Assembly: GCA_037974665.1 (NCBI GenBank)
Contig: CM075768.1
Location: forward strand, 61,212,316 to 61,276,315
Source of the DNA: Ehretia macrophylla
Taxonomy: Eukaryota; Streptophyta; Magnoliopsida; Boraginales; Ehretiaceae
Direction of reading: 5' to 3'
Length of the DNA stretch: 64,000 bases
Shown here: positions 48,708 through 61,635 of the stretch, in pieces
Layout: each line of letters starts with the position of its first letter
Numbering within the stretch: the first letter of the stretch is position 1
Notes under the pieces: model-generated
Told to the model about the DNA's origin: nothing
The model's input: only the letters and a program-made list of their open reading frames with translations
The model's database searches: none
Made by a program: the position numbers and the translations under genes

Positions 48708-49269
48708 GTCATGTTGAGGGTGCAAATCCCTTATGTATTGACGATTTCATAGTCCCAACCGAGACAGATGGTCCATTCAAAAGGCCCAATGGGCTTAACG
48801 ATATCCCATCCGCTTCAATAACGCAGCATCCTCACAAGACGTGATATCGACGCATTGTAGGGCCCTCTAATGTACTGCGAGTTAGGATGTCGCCCTTTTC
48901 GCGGCTCACGACGTACGATCCGAGATGGAAAAATAGCGCAAAAAGAAAAAAAGTTGCCCAAAACTAATGAAAACGGTCGAATTTGGGCTCCAAAAACAGG
49001 CGTAGCCGAGCAGGCTTGTTGCCCCCATCGTAGAGCTCTCAAAGAGCCTTCCAATGGTATGTTGTGTGCCGCATAACTCCTTGCAGATCAAAAGTTATAG
49101 GCACCAGAGCGACGGAGACTTGGTTAGAAGCCTCACGCCCTCGGTTTGCGGGCCCAGCCTCTACGTGAAATGAAGTTGTCTTGCCCAAGGTGCCATGGGA
49201 TTCGGTAATACAAATGTGATGGATAAAGCATCATTGCAAGGCTAACCTGGGAAAAAAAAATTGAAAAGA

Positions 49270-49388
49270 GGGGTACAACACGAGGACTTCTTAGGGGGTC
49301 ACCCATCCTAGTACTACTCTCGCCCAAGCACGCTTAACTTCGGAGTTCTGATGGGATCCGATGCATTAGTGCTAGAATGATCGCACCC
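49270..49388 (-). rRNA. 5S-62, near-consensus 5S rRNA gene
   Basis: 119 bp, 6 differences; box A and intermediate element intact, one change at the box C edge. The upstream dyad GACGGTTCACCGTC is perfect but the TATA-like element is changed (CAGATAAG). Confidence 0.9.
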
Positions 49389-49947
49389 GTCATGTTGAGG
49401 GTGCAAATCCCTTATCTGTTGACGGTTCACCGTCCCAGCCCAGAGATATGGCCCATTCAAAAGGCCTAAGGGGCTTAACTACAACCCATCGACTTCAACA
49501 ACGTAGCATCCATACAAGACGTGATATCGACGAGTTCTAGGGCCCTTTAATGTCCCGCGAGTTAGGTTGTCATCCTTTTCGTGCTGACGACGTACGATCC
49601 GGGATCGAAAAATAGTGCAAAAAGAACAAAGTGGCCTGAAACTAATGAAAACGTTCGATTTTGGACTCTAGAAATAGCCGCAGCTGAATAGGCTTTCTAC
49701 CCATGCCGTAGAGCTCCCGGAGAGCTTCCCAACGGTATGCTGTGTACCGCGTAACTCCTTACGGATCAAAAGTTATGGGCACCGGAACGACGGAGACCAG
49801 GTCACAAGCCCTTCGCCCTCGTTTTGCGGGCCCAGCCTCTACGTGAAGCGAAGTTGTCTTGCCCTAGGTACCGTAGGATTCGGTAATAGAAATGTGATGG
49901 ATAAAGCAACTTGGCAAGGCTAACTGGGGCAAAAAAAATTGAAAAGG

Positions 49948-50065
49948 GGGGAGTAACACGAGGACTTCGAGGCGGTCACCCATCCTAGTACTACTCTCGC
50001 CATAGCATGCTTTACTTAGGAGTTCTAATGGGATCCGGTACATTAGTGCTGGTATGATCGCACCC
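49948..50065 (-). rRNA. 5S-63, diverged 5S copy
   Basis: 118 bp, about 13 differences; four are in box A and the box C G run reads GAGGCGG. Probably a pseudogene. Confidence 0.82.
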
Positions 50066-50626
50066 GTCATGTTGAGGGCACAAATCTCTTATGTGTTGAC
50101 GGTTCACCGTCCCAGCCCAGAGAGATGGCCCATTCAAAAGGCCCAATGTGCTTAACGATAACTCATCCGCTTTACTAACACAGCATCCTCAAAACATAAG
50201 ATATCGACGGCTTGTAGGGCCCTCTAATGTCTAGCGAATTAGGTTGTCGTCCTATTCGCAGCTCACGACGTACTATCCGCGATAGGAAAATAGCGAAAAA
50301 AGAAAAAGAGTAGATCTAAACATATGAAAACGTTTGATTTTGGGATCCAAATATAGGTGCAACTGAGCAGGCTTGCTGCCCGTATCGTAGAGCTCTTAGA
50401 GAGCTTTCCAACGGTATGCTGTGCGCCGCGTAACTCCATGCGGATCAAAAGTTATAGGCACCGGAGCGACGGAGACTTGGTCACAAGCCCCACGCCCTCA
50501 GTTTGCGGGCCCAGCCTCTACGTGAAGCGAAGTTGTCTTGCCCAAGGTGTTGTGGGATTTGGTAATAGAAATGTGATGGATAAAGCATCTTGGCAAGGCT
50601 AACCGGGGCAAAAAAAATTGAAAAAT

Positions 50627-50745
50627 GAGGTGCAACAAGAGGACTTCGCAGGGGGTCACCCATCCTAGTACTACTCTCGCCCTAGCACGCTTAACTTCGG
50701 AGTTCTGATGGGATCCGGTGCATTGGTGTTGCTATGATCGTACCT
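50627..50745 (-). rRNA. 5S-64, 5S rRNA gene copy
   Basis: 119 bp, 9 differences; one in box A, box C intact. Confidence 0.88.
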
Positions 50746-51306
50746 ATCATGTTGAGGGTGCAACTCCCTTATGTGTTGACGGTTCACCGTCCTAGCCCAG
50801 AGAGATGGCATATTCAAAAGGCCCAATGGGCTTAACAACAACCCACTCACTTCAACAACGCAGCATCCTCGCAAGACGTGATATCAACACATTCTAGGGC
50901 CCTCTAATGTCCCGCGAGTTAGGTTTTCGTCCTTTTCGTGGCTCACGACGTACGATCCGGGATAGAAAAACAGCGTAAAAAGAAGAAAAGTCGCCCGAAA
51001 TGGATCAAAACATTCAATTTTGGGCAACAAAAATAGGCGCAGCCGAGTAGTCTTGCTGCCCTCGTCGTAGAGCTCTTGGAGAGCTTTCCAACGTTATGTT
51101 GGGCACCGCGTAACTCCTTACGGATCAAAAGTTATGGGCACCGGAGTGATGGACACCTGGTCACAAGCCCCACGCCCTCAGTTTACGGGCCCAGCCTCTA
51201 CGTGAAGCAAAGTTGTCTTGCCCAAAGTGCCGTGGGATTCGGTAATAGAAATGTGATGGATAAAGCATCTTGGCAAGGCTAACCGGGGAAAAAAAAATTG
51301 AAAAGG

Positions 51307-51425
51307 GGGGTGCAACACGAGGACTTCCCAGGGGGTCACCCGTCCTAGTACTACTCTCGCCCAAGCACGCTTAACTTCTGAGTTTTGATGGGATCCGGTA
51401 CATTGGTGCTGGTATGATCGCACCA
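51307..51425 (-). rRNA. 5S-65, near-consensus 5S rRNA gene
   Basis: 119 bp, 6 differences; box A and intermediate element intact, one change in box C. Confidence 0.9.
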
Positions 51426-51984
51426 ATCGTATTGAGGGTGCAAATCCCTTATGTGTTGATGGTTCACCGTCCCTGCCCAGAGAGATGGCCCATTCAAAAG
51501 GCCCAATGGGCTTAACGAGAACCTATTTGCTTCAACAACGCAGCATCCTCATAAGACGTGATATCGACGCATTCTAGGGCCCTCTAATGTCCCGCAAGTT
51601 AGGTTGTCATCCTTTTCGTGGCTCACGATGTACGATCCGAGACGTAAAAACAGCGCAAAAAGTAGAAAAGTGGCCAAAAAATAATGAAAAGTTCAATTTT
51701 GGACTCCAAAAACAGGCACAGCTGAACAAGCTTGCTGCCCCTGTCGTAGAGCTCTCCGAGAGCTTTCCAATGGTATGTTGTGCGCTGCGTACCTCCCTAC
51801 GGATCAAAAGTAATGGCACCATAGCGACGGAGACCTAGTCACAAGCCCCACGCCCTCAGTTTGCGGGCCCAGCCTCTACGTGAAGCGAAGTTGTCTTGCC
51901 CAAGGTGCTTTGGGATTCGGTAATAGAAATGAGATGGATAATGCATCATGACAAGGCTAACCGGGGCAAAAAAAATTGAAAAGG

Positions 51985-52103
51985 GAGGTGCAACACGAGA
52001 ACTTCCCACGGGGTTACCCATCCTAGTACTACTCTCGCCCAAGCACGGTTAACTTTGGAGTTCTGATGGGATCTGGTGCATTAGTGCTGGTATGATCGTA
52101 CCC
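51985..52103 (-). rRNA. 5S-66, 5S rRNA gene copy
   Basis: 119 bp, 8 differences, one in box A. Third member of the CCCACGGGGT subfamily. Confidence 0.88.
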
Positions 52104-52660
52104 GTCATGTTGAGGGTGCAAATCTCATATGTGTTAACCGTTCAACGTCCCAGCCTAGAGAGATGGCCCATTCAAATGGCCCAATGTGCTTAACAACAAC
52201 CCATCTGCTTCAACAACGCAGCATCCTCTCAAGAGGTGATATTGACGGGTTGTAGGGCCCTTTAATTTCACACGAGTTAGGTTGTCATCCTTTTTGTGGT
52301 GCACGACGTATGATCCGGGATGGAAAAATAGCGTAAAAAGAAGAAAAGTGGCCCAAAACTGTTGAAAACGTTCGATTGGACACCAAAAACAGGCACAGCC
52401 AAGCAGGCTCGCTGCCCCGTCGTAGAGCTCTCAAAGAGCTTTCCAATGGTATGCTGTGCACCGCGTAACTCCTTACTGATCAAAAGTTATGGCACTGGAG
52501 CGACAAAGACATAGTCACAAGCCCCACGCCCTCGGTTTGCGGGCCCAACCTCTATGTGAAGTGAAGTTGTCTTGCCCAAGGTGCCGTGGGATTCGGTAAT
52601 AGAAATGTGATAGATAAAGCATCTTTGCAAGCCTAACCGGGGCAAAACAAATTGAAAAGG

Positions 52661-52779
52661 GGGGTGCAACACGGGGACTTCCTAGGGGGTCACCCATCCT
52701 AGTACTACTCTCACCCAAGCACGCTTAACTTCGGAGTTTTGATTGCATCCGGTGCATTAGTGCTGGTATGATCGTACCC
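52661..52779 (-). rRNA. 5S-67, 5S rRNA gene copy
   Basis: 119 bp, 7 differences; box A intact, one change in the intermediate element. Confidence 0.89.
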
Positions 52780-53339
52780 GTCATGGTGAGGGCACAAATC
52801 CCTTATGTGTTGACGGTTCACCGTCCCAGCTCAAAGAATGGCCTATTCAAAAGGCCCAATGTGCTTAACGACAACCCATCTGCTTCAACAACGCCCCATC
52901 CTTGCAGGACGTGTTATCGACGCATTCTATGGCCTTCTAATGTCCTTAGAGTTAGGTTGTCGTCCTTTTCATGGCTCACGACTTGCGATCCAAGACTGAA
53001 AAACAGCACAAAAAGAAGAAAAATGGCACGAAACTGATGAAAACGTTCAATTTTGGACTCTAAAAATAGGCACAATTGGGCAGGCTCGCTACCCTTGTTG
53101 TAGAGCTCTTGAAGAGCTTTCCAACGGTATGCTGTGCACTGCGTAACTCCTTACGGATAAAAAGTTATGGGCATTGGAGCGACAGAGACCTTGTCACAAG
53201 CCCCACGCCCTCGATTTACGGGTCCAGCCTCTACGTGAAGCGAAGTTGTCTTGCCCAAGGTGCTGTGGGATTCGGTAATAAAAATGTGATGGATAAATCA
53301 TCTTTACAAGGCTAACCGGGGCAAAAAAAATTGGAAAGG

Positions 53340-53458
53340 GGGGTGCAACACGAGGACTTCCCAGGGGGTCACCTATCCTAGTACTACACTCGCCCAAGCA
53401 CGCTTAACTTCGGAGTTCTTATAGGATCCGATGCATTAGTACGGGTATGATCGTACCC
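53340..53458 (-). rRNA. 5S-68, 5S rRNA gene copy
   Basis: 119 bp, 8 differences; box A intact, one change each in the intermediate element and box C. Confidence 0.88.
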
Positions 53459-54020
53459 GTCATGTTGAGGGCGCAAATCCCTTTTGTGTTGACGTTTCAC
53501 TGTCCCAACCCAGAGAGATGGCCTATTCAGATGGCCCAATGTGCTTAACGACAACCCATTCGCTTCAACAATGCAGCATCCTCGTAAGACGTGATATCGA
53601 CGCGTTCTAGGGCCCTCAAATGTCCCGTGAGTTAGGTTGTCGTCCTTTTCGTGGCTCACGACGTACGATCCGAGATAGAAAAACAATGCTAAAAGAAGAA
53701 AAATAGTTAGAAATTGATGAAAATGTTCGATTTTGGACTCCAAAAATAGGCGAAGCCAAGCAAGATTGCTGCCCCCTTCATAGAGCTCTCGGAGAGCCTT
53801 CCAACGGTATGATGTGCGCCGCGTAACTCCTTACGGATCCAAAGTTATGGGCACCAGAGCGACGTAGACCTATTCACAAGCCCCACGCCCTTGGTTTATG
53901 GGCCCATCCTCTACGTGAAGCGAATATGTCTTGCCGAAGGTGCTGTGGGATTCGGTAATAGAAATGTGATGCATAAAACATCTTGGCAAGGCTAACCGGG
54001 GTATAAAAAAATTGAAAAGG

Positions 54021-54139
54021 GGGGTGCAACACGAGAAGTTGCCAGGGGATCACTCATCCTAGTACTACTCTCGCCCATGCACGCTTAACTTCGGAGTTCT
54101 GATGGGATCCGGTGCATTAGTACTGGTATGATCACACCC
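54021..54139 (-). rRNA. 5S-69, 5S rRNA gene copy
   Basis: 119 bp, 8 differences; one in box A and two in box C. Confidence 0.88.
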
Positions 54140-54699
54140 GTCATGTTGAGGGCGCAAATCCTTTATGTGTTGACGGTTCACCGTCCCAGCCTAGAGAGAT
54201 GGCCCATTCGAAAGGCCCAATGTGCTTAACGACAACCCATCCGCTTCAACAATGCAGCATCCTCACAGGACGTGATATCGACAGCTTGTAGGGCCCTCTA
54301 ATGTCCCGCGAGTTCAGTTGTCGTCCCTTTCGCGGCTCACGACTTATGATCCGTGACGGAAAAACAGCGCAAGAAGAAGAAAAGTGGACCAAAACTGATG
54401 AAACGTTCGATTTTGGGGTCAAAAAATAGGTGCATTTGAGCAGCCTTGCTACCCCAGTCGTAGAGCTCTCCGAGAGCTTTCTAACGGTATGATGTGCGCC
54501 GCGTAACTGCTTGCGTATCAAAAGTTATGGGCACCGGAGTGACGGAGACCTAGTAACAAGCCCCACGCCATCAATTTGAGGGCCCAGCCTCTACATGAAG
54601 CGAAGTTGTCTTGCCCAAGGTGCTGTGGGATTCGGTAATAGAAATGTGATGGATAAAGTATCTTGGCAAGGCTAACTGGGGCAAAAACAATTGAAAAGC

Positions 54700-54818
54700 G
54701 AGGTGCAACACGAGGACTTCCTAGGGGGTCACCCATCCTAGTACTTCTCTCGCCCAAGCACGCTTAACTTCGGAGTTCTGATGGGATCTAGTGGTTTAGT
54801 GCTGGTATGATCGCACCC
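54700..54818 (-). rRNA. 5S-70, 5S rRNA gene copy
   Basis: 119 bp, 7 differences; box A and intermediate element intact, one change at the box C edge. Confidence 0.89.
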
Positions 54819-55379
54819 GTCATGTTGAGGGCGCAAATCCCTTATGTGTTGACGGTTCACAATCCCAGCCTAGACAAATGGCGTATTGAAAATGCCCAAT
54901 GGGCTTAAAGACAACCCATCCGCTTCAATAACGCAGCAACCTCGCAAGACATGGTATCGACGCATTCTTGGGCCCTCTAATGTCCCACGAGTTAGGTTGT
55001 TTTTCTCTTCGTGGCTCACAACGTATGATCCGGGACTGAAAAACAGCGCAAAAAGAAGAAAAGTGCACCAAAACTAATGAAAACGTTCAAGTTTGCACTC
55101 CACAAATAGGCACAGCCGAGCAGGCTTGCTTCCCCCGTAGTAGAGCTCTCAAAGAGCTTTCCAACAGTATGTTGTGTGCTGCGTAACTCCTTACGGGTCA
55201 AAAGTTATGGGCACCGGAGTGACGGAGACCTGGTCACAAGCCCCTAGCCCTCGGTTTGCTGGCCCAGCCTCTACGTGAAGCGAAGATGTCTCGCCTAAGG
55301 TGCTGTGGGATTCGGTAATAGAAATGTGATGGATAAAGCATCTTGGCAAGGCTAACCAAGGAAAAAAAAATTGAAAAGA

Positions 55380-55498
55380 GGGGTGCAACACGAGGACTTC
55401 CCAGGGGGTCACCCATCCTAGTACTACTCTCGCCCAAGCACGCTTAACTTCAGAGTTATGATGGGATCCGGTGCATTAGTACTGGTATGATCGAACCC
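55380..55498 (-). rRNA. 5S-71, near-consensus 5S rRNA gene
   Basis: 119 bp with 4 differences and all three internal promoter elements intact; among the best candidates for a functional gene in the window. Confidence 0.92.
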
Positions 55499-56058
55499 GT
55501 CATGTTGAGACCACAAATCCCTTATGTGTTGACGGTTGACCGTCCTAGCCTAGAGAGATGGCCCATTCAAATGGCCCAATGTTCTTAACGACAACCCATC
55601 CGCTTTGACAACGCAGCATCCTCTCAAGAGGTGATATCAATGGGTTGTAGGGCCCTCTAATGTCCCGCGAGTTAGGTTGTCATCCTTTTCACAACTCACG
55701 ACGTACGATCCGGGATGAAAAAATAGCGCAAAAAGTAGAAAAGTGGATTGAAATTGATGAAAACGTTCGATTTTGGGCTCCAAAAATAGGTGCAGCCAAG
55801 CAGGTTTGTTGCCCCCATCATAGAGCTCTCAGAGAGCTTTCTAATGGTATGTTGTACGCCGCGTAACTTCTTACGGATCAAAAGTTATGGGTACTAGAGT
55901 GACGGAGACCTAGTCACAAGCCCTATGCCCTCGGTTTGCGGGCCCAACCTCTACGTGAAACGAAGATGTCTTGCCCAAGGTGCCGTGGGATTCGGTAATA
56001 GAAATGTGATGGATAAAGCATCTTGGCAGGGCTAACCGGGGCAAATGAAATTGAAAAG

Positions 56059-56177
56059 GGGGTGCAACACAAGAACTTCCTAGGGGGTCACCCATCCTAG
56101 TACTACTCTCGCCCAAGCACACTTAACTTCGGAGTTCTGATGGGATCCGGTGCATTAGTGCTGGTATGATCGCACCT
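56059..56177 (-). rRNA. 5S-72, 5S rRNA gene copy
   Basis: 119 bp, 5 differences, one of them in box A (CG to CA). Confidence 0.9.
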
Positions 56178-56726
56178 GTCATGTTGAGGGCAGATATCCC
56201 TTATGTGTTGGCGGTTCACCGTCCTAGCCTTGAGAGATGGCTAATTCAAAAGGCCCAATGTGGTTAACAACAACCCATCCGCTTCAACAACGCACCATCC
56301 TAGCAAGACGTGTTATCAACGAGTTCTGTGACCCTCTAATGTCCCTAGAGTTAGGTTTTCGTCCTTTTCATGGCTCACGACGTACGATCCGAGATCGAAA
56401 AACAACAAAAAAAGAAGAAAAGTGGCACGAAACTAATGAAAACGTTCGATTTTCGACTCTAAAAATAGGCACAGCTGAGTAGGTTGTTGTAGAGCTCTCG
56501 AAGAGCTTTTCAACGGTATGTTGTGCGCCGCGTAACTCCTTACAGATAAAAATTTATGGGCACCGGAGCGACGGAGACCTGGTCACAAGCCCCACGCCCT
56601 CGGTTTATGGGCCCAGCCTCTACGTGAAGCGAAGTTGTCTTGCCTAAGGTGCTGTGGGATTTGGTAATAGAAATGTGAGGGATAAAGCATCTTGGCAAGG
56701 TTAACCGAGGAAAAAATTTGAAAAGG

Positions 56727-56845
56727 GGGATGCAACACGAGGACTTCCTAGGGGGTCACCCATCCTAGTACTACTCTCGCCCAAGCACGCTTAACTTCGG
56801 AGTTCGGATGGGATTCGATGCATTAGTGCTGGTATGATCGCACCT
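56727..56845 (-). rRNA. 5S-73, near-consensus 5S rRNA gene
   Basis: 119 bp, 6 differences; box A and intermediate element intact, only the first box C position altered. Confidence 0.91.
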
Positions 56846-57405
56846 GTCATGTTGAGGGAGCAAATCCCTTATGTGTTGACGGTTCACTGTCCGAGCCTAG
56901 AGAGATGGCCCATTCAAAAGGACCAATGTGCTTAACAACAACCCATCTGCTTCAACAACGCAGTATCCTTGAAAGACGTGATATCGATGGGTTGTAGGGC
57001 CCTCTAATGTCCCACAAGTTAGGTTGTCGCCCTTTTCGCGGCCACGACGTACGATCCGGTGTGAAAAAATAGCGTAAATAGAAGAAAGGTGGCCCAAAAT
57101 TGACGAAAATGTTCAATTTTGAGCTCCAAAAACAGGCGCAGCCAAGCAGGCTTGTTACCCCAGTTGTAGAACTCTTTGAGATCTTTCCAATAGTATGTTG
57201 TGCGCCGCGTAACTCCTTACGAATCAAAAGTTATGGGCACCGGTGCGACGGTGACCTAGTCACAAGCCCCACACCCTCGGTTTGCGGGCCCAGCCTCTAT
57301 GTGAAGCGAAGTTGTCTTGCCCAAGGTGCCGTGGGATTCGGAAATAGAAATGTGATGGATAAAGCATCTTGGCAAGGCTAACCGGGGCAATAAAAATTGA
57401 AAAGG

Positions 57406-57524
57406 GGGGTGCAACACGAGGATTTCCCAAGGGGTCACCTATCGTAGTACTATTCTCGCCCAAGCACGGTTAACTTTGGAGTTCTGATGGGATCCAGTGC
57501 ATTAGTGCTAGTATGATCGCACCC
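57406..57524 (-). rRNA. 5S-74, 5S rRNA gene copy
   Basis: 119 bp, 9 differences; one each in box A and the intermediate element, three in box C. Last gene before solo LTR 3. Confidence 0.87.
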
Positions 57525-60500
57525 GTCATGTTGAGGGCGCAAATCTTTTATTTGTTGACGGTTCACAGTCCCAGCGCAGAGAGATGGTCCATTCAAATGG
57601 CCCAATGGGCTTAACGACAACCCATCTACTTCAACAACAAAGCATCCTCGCAAGACGTGATATCGACGCATTCTAGGGCCCTCTAATGTCCCGTGAGTTA
57701 GGTTGTCGTCCTTTTCATGGTTCACAACTTACGATCCGGGACCAAAAATCAGCGCAAAATGAAGAAAAGTGGAACGAAACTGATGAAAACGTTCGATTTT
57801 AGACTCCAAAAATAGGTACAGCTGAGCAGGCTCACTGCCCCTATCGTAGAGCTCTCGGAGAGCTTTCCAACGGTATGCTGTGCGCCGCGTAACTACTTAT
57901 GGATCAAAAGTTATGGGCACTGGAGTGACGGAGACCTGGTCACAAGCCCCACACCCTCGGTTTACGGGTCCAGCCTCTACGTGAAGCGAAGTTGTCTTGC
58001 CTAAGGTACAGTAGGATTCGGTAATAGAAATGTGATGTATAATGTCACGCCCCGACTCGGCCTATAAGGTTAGACTAGGGTGTGATCTAAACATTCAAGT
58101 CTCGTCTCGTACTTAATTGTTCATGAAAATTTAACACTTAATATATTAGCCTAAACTCCAAAATTTTTCGGAAAACCGGCAGCATAACGGCTGTAATTGG
58201 GCTCTTTGGTTTGACCTAATTCTTTAAACGCCTCAAATTTTCCAATCTCAATTTCATTTCCAACTAGGATTACTATTTACCATCAATTGAAATGCTACTG
58301 GTTATCTCGATGTCTCGTTTGATTAATAACCTAGCATGATACTATGTCTCGTTTGTTTGTTTATCCTTGTTACAAAAGTACTTGTTGATCTTAGCTTAAC
58401 AACGAGTACCTGCTTAAGATTTGGTTGGTTCATTTTACTTAGCCTTTACCTAATACTTCATAATCCTATTATAGATACTAGCAGTAATAATAGCAAAACG
58501 ACCACAGTAGTGTCTGTCTAGTTATCATCAGTACAAATCAAAATTAGACCCCAAATTACAACGGGGGTCTTTTACATTACAAACAACAAGCAACATAAAA
58601 GAAATAGTCTTCGAGTAGCATAGTGTTCACAAATAGTCATAATCACGCGAAGCACATAGGACAGGCAATCACTCCAACGAATCATCATTAGACACGTCGT
58701 CCTCGGGTACTTGTTCTTGATCTTCTTCACCTGAGATGATAAAAGAGGGTAAGTCCTTATGAACTCAGCGAGGGGGAACGATAAATAGGTTTTGAAACTC
58801 ATTTTTCGGTTCAACTCATGAAAATCCTTTTGCAAGCATGAATATAACACAATTAAGTACATAATCAATAATATAAGAGTAAAGGAACACAATTACCTGT
58901 CTTTCCTCCCCGAGGTCCTCTAGGAACCAAGCGAGAGTACTTATACACATAGTAAAAAGGATACGGTGAGCTTTTGCTCTCAGTTCATTTCCAGTATCAG
59001 TTGTTGCGGCCGACTTCAAATCATTCCCTTATCACGCCAAGTAGGTGTACTCCGGATGTACCCCGAAATCCTATGACCCAACTCTCCGAGGAAGTCTAGC
59101 CCCCAAGTGAGAGAGAGAATTGGACAATGGTAGTCATGGTTGCACCGGCAAGCCCGATGCCGCCCGGTGTGCGTGAACGCTACCACGCCAGAATGAAAGG
59201 TTGCAACCTTATATGCAATGCACATTTATGACATTTAATATATCACATTAGGAGGACAACAAAGTAGGTTGCCTCCGGACAGTCATAAGATTGCACATTG
59301 ACAAGTAAACAAGCGAGGCACAATAAGACAAGTAATTTCACTTGAAAGGCATATAGAGTTAGATGAACATTAAATGGGCAGCCATGTAACACATGTAAAT
59401 CAAGTCATATAACTCATTTCAACGTTCACGTAATCAAATAATAAGATTATTCAACATGCAACAATATCTACGTGGGTTTGGATGCAAGAAAGGCCTATTT
59501 GTCGACATGCAATGATCAAAATCACATTTAGGGGTATAAGGGCAACTACAGTGCCCACAGGCAGCCTACTAAACATATAATTTCACACAATATCCAAAGG
59601 ATCAACACTTAGTGAATATACCTAATCATTAGAGTTTCCATTTTGTGCCTACCCGTGCGATTAAGCCCCAAATCAACTCAAAATCAATCTCAAGCCAAGC
59701 ATCAATTAATTCAAACATCTCCAAGTATTCAAAACAGTCCACACAACATCCCAATGCCACAATCCCAAGCATTTAATACCACAAGAGAAGTTACAACAAA
59801 TTTTCTAAGCATACAACTAAGTGAAACCCTCACTGCAATAGGCTGTTTTCTCACAATCATTAAGACAAGAAAACAAATTTACAATTCCAGTGAATAAGAT
59901 GTCAAATTAAAGCTTAAGACGTGAACTAAATTCAGAAACAAACCTTGCACCATTTGGAGTTCGAGATCAATAGTTATAGCCAAAACAGTGGGATTGCACA
60001 AAACTGTCCAGATTTGCACACATTTCAATACTTGTCGTTTTTGAGGTCTTTAGGGTCAGATTTAGCCTTAGTCCATTTCTGACAAAAATGTCCAGAACTG
60101 AAAAACCTAGCAGAAAACCACATTTCATGCATTTTGGACATCATTTACTAAGTCAAAACTGGTTTTTTCTACAAGGTCAGTGCATCTGCCAAAACCTGCT
60201 TCATTTTTTCCAGACTTCCAGATTTGGACACATTTTAATTAGTTGCCATTTTGAGGACCTTAGAGTCAAAATTAGCTTTGAACTATTTCTGTGAAAAATG
60301 TTCAAAACTGGAAAAAATGGTTAACTACCAACTTTCATGCATTTTAAACATCATTTTCCTAGCCAAACTCACCACAAGACAGAAAGCTGTCACCAAACCC
60401 GATTTCATCTATCATCACCTTCAAGCCAAAATCTTGCCATGCATGGTTGTAAAAGCTTATGAACACACATATAACTCAAGTACAGAAGCAAGGACATACA

Positions 60501-60877
60501 TTTAAGAGCATGCATGTGGATTTTTGAAAGGTTTTCAAGAAGTTTTAGCCCTCACCTTAGCAAATCAACAAGAAGATGCACAAAACTTTGATGAAGCACA
60601 AATTTCTTCTTCTTCCTTGCTTAGCCGAGACTCCAACTAGATTTTCTCTATTTTTCCTAGCTTAGTGGCCAAGTTCTTAGTAGGTGCATGTGGTTAAAAC
60701 AAGAAGAAAAGAAATGGAAACTAGTAAACTCACCTAGGCTGAAATGGTGACTCAAAGAGCTTGCATGTGTGATTCTTGCAACTTAGCTAGCTTGGTTGAG
60801 TTTCTTTGCTTGTTGCTTGTCTTGATGCACCATAGAATGATGAAGATGAGCTATGGAAAGATGAAACTCAGCCAAGG

Positions 60878-60945
60878 CCGAGAGAGAGAGAGAAGAATGA
60901 AAGGGAGAGAGAGAAATGTGAGGAGAATGAGAGAAATGAAAAAAA
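60878..60945. repeat. purine-rich (GA)n tract in solo LTR 3
   Basis: Counterpart, on the LTR strand, of the CT tracts in the other two LTRs. Confidence 0.65.
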
Positions 60946-61394
60946 ATGATAGCTTTTGCAAATGTTGATGCAAGTGTTCGGCCTTGAGCTTAGCAATTCT
61001 GATTTTTATGTCTTCAAGAAGCATTTTGAAATTCCTAGCATGGGCATGGAGCATCTTGTCGATATTTTTGGTGCATTGGTAGTGTTTTTGAACTATTTTT
61101 TTATGCACTTGTGTCATAACTTGTCATAGAATTGTCTAGAATTAATTTTGAATTGAGCAAGCAAGCATAAATGCCACAAGGTGGTAGGCCAAGGCTTAAG
61201 AAATCTGAATTTTTTGTCATCTTTTGAGCATTATTTAATTGTGTGTTGAAAGTGCAAAAAGAATAAGGAATGAAGAATGAGGAATATCTAGCTTTTTGTG
61301 AGATTTTGTCTTCTAGTGGGTTGAATTAGTAATTTAATAATAGTTAGTGGAATTTGTAGGATTAATTAATGACCTAGTGCTTCGTGTAAGATGC

Positions 61395-61625
61395 TTTCTT
61401 GATTAGTGTGAGGGCACGCTTTCCTAGGTTTTGGGCACGTACTATGAGGTAGGGCACGAACTACAAGATGAACACACATTTTCCAAGTAAATGCACGCAA
61501 CCCTAAATGAATTCACGTAATTCAATGCATGGCACACAAAACGAACACAATTCTTAAACCTAGGTTAAGGCACGCAAATCTAGGTTAGGGCACATGAAAC
61601 GAGGTATCGCATGCAAATCGAGGTC
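61395..61625. repeat. degenerate minisatellite in solo LTR 3
   Basis: About ten imperfect copies of a GGCACG-containing motif near the LTR 3' end. Shorter than the arrays at 7715 and 37243, which accounts for part of the length difference between the LTRs. Confidence 0.65.
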
Positions 61626-61635
61626 GGGCCTCACA

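Larger units (their letters stand above)
46000..50065. repeat. 3-unit higher-order repeat (about 2.03 kb period)
   Basis: Diagnostic variants recur every third unit. Units with genes at 46561 and 48589 share CCCACGGGGT in the gene, a one-base loss giving TTATGGCACC, and CATCATGGCAAG in the spacer. Units with genes at 47241 and 49270 share TTATAGGCACC, GTGAAATGAAG and CTAACCTGGG. Spacers near 47570 and 49600 share GGGATCGAAAAA. The distances are 2028 and 2029 bp. The copies are diverged, so this is an older triplication of units rather than a recent one. Confidence 0.6.
40971..58042 (-). repeat. 5S rDNA tandem array, segment C
   Basis: Twenty-five 5S genes at intervals of 668-681 bp, with one 631-bp interval where about 50 bp of spacer is missing near 45155. 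Up to about 45282 it is the second copy of the duplicated block; beyond that it no longer follows the first copy. Spacing is more regular here than in 16-27 kb, and the 5S copies are on average closer to consensus (5S-71 differs at 4 positions with all internal promoter boxes intact). Confidence 0.95.
58043..61635 (+). mobile_element. solo LTR 3 (3593 bp), diverged, inverted
   Basis: Starts TGTCACGCCCCGACTCGG and ends GGGCCTCACA, flanked by TATAA (58038-58042) and TATGA (61636-61640), a 5-bp target duplication with one mismatch. It matches solo LTRs 1 and 2 end to end in opposite orientation, with many substitutions and some indels. The best conserved part is 59030-59230, matching 10268-10490. 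It interrupts the spacer just downstream of 5S-75, a different site from the other two. No coding capacity or second LTR was seen. Confidence 0.85.

Noticed and set aside
51161..51364. Recurring 67-codon minus-strand frames starting in the 5S gene (MGESSTRMGDPLGSP...)
   Set aside because: They begin at ATGGGTGA or nearby in the 5S RNA sequence and run through the terminator into spacer. Their repetition follows the 680-bp unit; they are broken in many units and resemble no protein I know.
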